Below, in pieces: positions 63,428 to 64,000 of a DNA stretch of 64,000 nt (positions are counted from its first letter, which is position 1; each line of letters starts with the position of its first letter). The translations under genes were made by a program, and so were the position numbers. The notes under the pieces are model-generated. The model was not told the DNA's origin, searched no databases, and saw only the letters and a program-made list of their open reading frames with translations. Origin of the DNA: Corynebacterium sp. (GTDB taxonomy: Bacteria; Actinomycetota; Actinomycetes; Mycobacteriales; Mycobacteriaceae); contig NZ_JAUNUG010000008.1 in the NCBI RefSeq assembly GCF_030538285.1, forward strand, positions 1 through 64,000. Reading direction: 5' to 3'.

Positions 63428-64000
63428 CTACTTGCCACCCTGTGCGGCCACAGCGGCTGCACCGGCGGCTGCCGCCTCCGGATCGAGGTAGGTACCACCC
63501 GGGTTGGTGACGTTGCCCTCAGCATCGAACTCATAGACCAGCGGGATGCCGGTCGGGATGTTGAGAGCTGCGATGTCCTCGTCGGAGATGTTGTCCAGGT
63601 GCTTGACCAGCGCGCGCAGGGAGTTACCGTGGGCCGCGACGAGGACGTTCTCACCGTTGCGCAGGCGCGGCTCGATCTCCTCCTGGTAGTAGGGGATGAA
63701 TCGCTTGACGACGTCGAGCAGGCACTCGGTACGCGGGACAGTGTCCAGGTGGGCGTAGCGCACGTCATCGGACTGCGAATACTCGGAGTCGTCGGCCAGC
63801 TCCGGCGGCGGGGTGTCGTACGAACGGCGCCACGCCATGAACTGCTCGTCGCCGTACTTGTCCTTGGTCTCCGCCTTGTTCAGGCCCTGCAGCGCACCGT
63901 AGTGACGCTCGTTGAGACGCCAGTCACGGACCACCGGGATCCAGTGACGGTCGGCGGCGTTAAGGGCGATATTGGCGGTGCGGATCGCGCGACGCAGCAG
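63428..64000 (-). CDS. gpmA: phosphoglycerate mutase, 2,3-bisphosphoglycerate-dependent (C-terminal part)
   Basis: The gene is cut by the right edge; 190 codons are present up to the stop at 63428. The catalytic segments [36 protein letters not shown] (acid Glu), [13 protein letters not shown] and [13 protein letters not shown] (second His) identify GpmA. The first RHG motif lies outside the window. The C-terminus has an Ala-rich tail. The gpmA-senX3-regX3 order is conserved with mycobacteria. Confidence 0.95.
   Translation of the reverse strand: MLRRAIRTANIALNAADRHWIPVVRDWRLNERHYGALQGLNKAETKDKYGDEQFMAWRRSYDTPPPELADDSEYSQSDDVRYAHLDTVPRTECLLDVVKRFIPYYQEEIEPRLRNGENVLVAAHGNSLRALVKHLDNISDEDIAALNIPTGIPLVYEFDAEGNVTNPGGTYLDPEAAAAGAAAVAAQGGK

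Overview
The window is a GC-rich actinobacterial chromosome segment, almost certainly from a Corynebacterium species. RpoB, L10 and L12 read like the corynebacterial proteins. The blocks menJ/menG/mgtA/menD, hemA/hemC/hemD/hemB, the haem-linked cytochrome c maturation genes, and gpmA-senX3-regX3 follow the order known from Corynebacterium and Mycobacterium. No phage, transposase or CRISPR array was seen, so this looks like core genome with a few accessory insertions.

Layout. 1-6.1 kb (minus strand): rpoC start, rpoB, a DUF3068 membrane protein, rplL and rplJ with an L10 leader. 6.1-13.4 kb: a small unknown gene, a SIMPL/TetR/P1B-ATPase cluster, and a trehalose-type GH13 plus PTS pair (treC-treB). 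13.4-17.6 kb: rplA, rplK, nusG, secE and four tRNAs (Trp, Met, Thr, Tyr) around a gene-free stretch rich in small repeats. 17.6-32.5 kb: menaquinone synthesis (polyprenyl diphosphate synthase, menJ, menG, menD, menC, menB, menE, menA), interleaved with the mannosyltransferase mgtA and several small enzymes. 32.6-34.6 kb: small uncharacterised genes. 34.7-39.5 kb: System II cytochrome c maturation (ccsB, resB, ccdA, a ResA-like lipoprotein) and a phosphatase. 39.5-53 kb: tetrapyrrole synthesis (hemL, hemY/cgoX, hemE, hemB, hemD, hemC, hemA). This last block holds a guanidine-III riboswitch with an SMR exporter, and a P-type ATPase homologue that has lost its catalytic aspartate. 53-64 kb: a glutaredoxin-like protein, a SerB-like phosphatase, the 33-residue ribosomal protein bS22, a BldC-like regulator, proC, Ppx/GppA, an FtsX-type permease, the RegX3/SenX3 two-component system and the end of gpmA.

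How the genes work together. Much of the window serves the respiratory chain: quinone (men genes), haem (hem genes) and covalent haem attachment (ccs/res genes). The rest is transcription-translation machinery, envelope glycolipid synthesis and phosphate signalling.

Most noteworthy: the dead P-type ATPase with two small membrane proteins next to hemE and hemB; a strongly over-represented CTTATCGAC motif used in all reading frames; a family of about 80-bp intergenic palindromic elements; a 25-bp perfect inverted repeat after ccsB; and the guanidine-III riboswitch inside the haem cluster.
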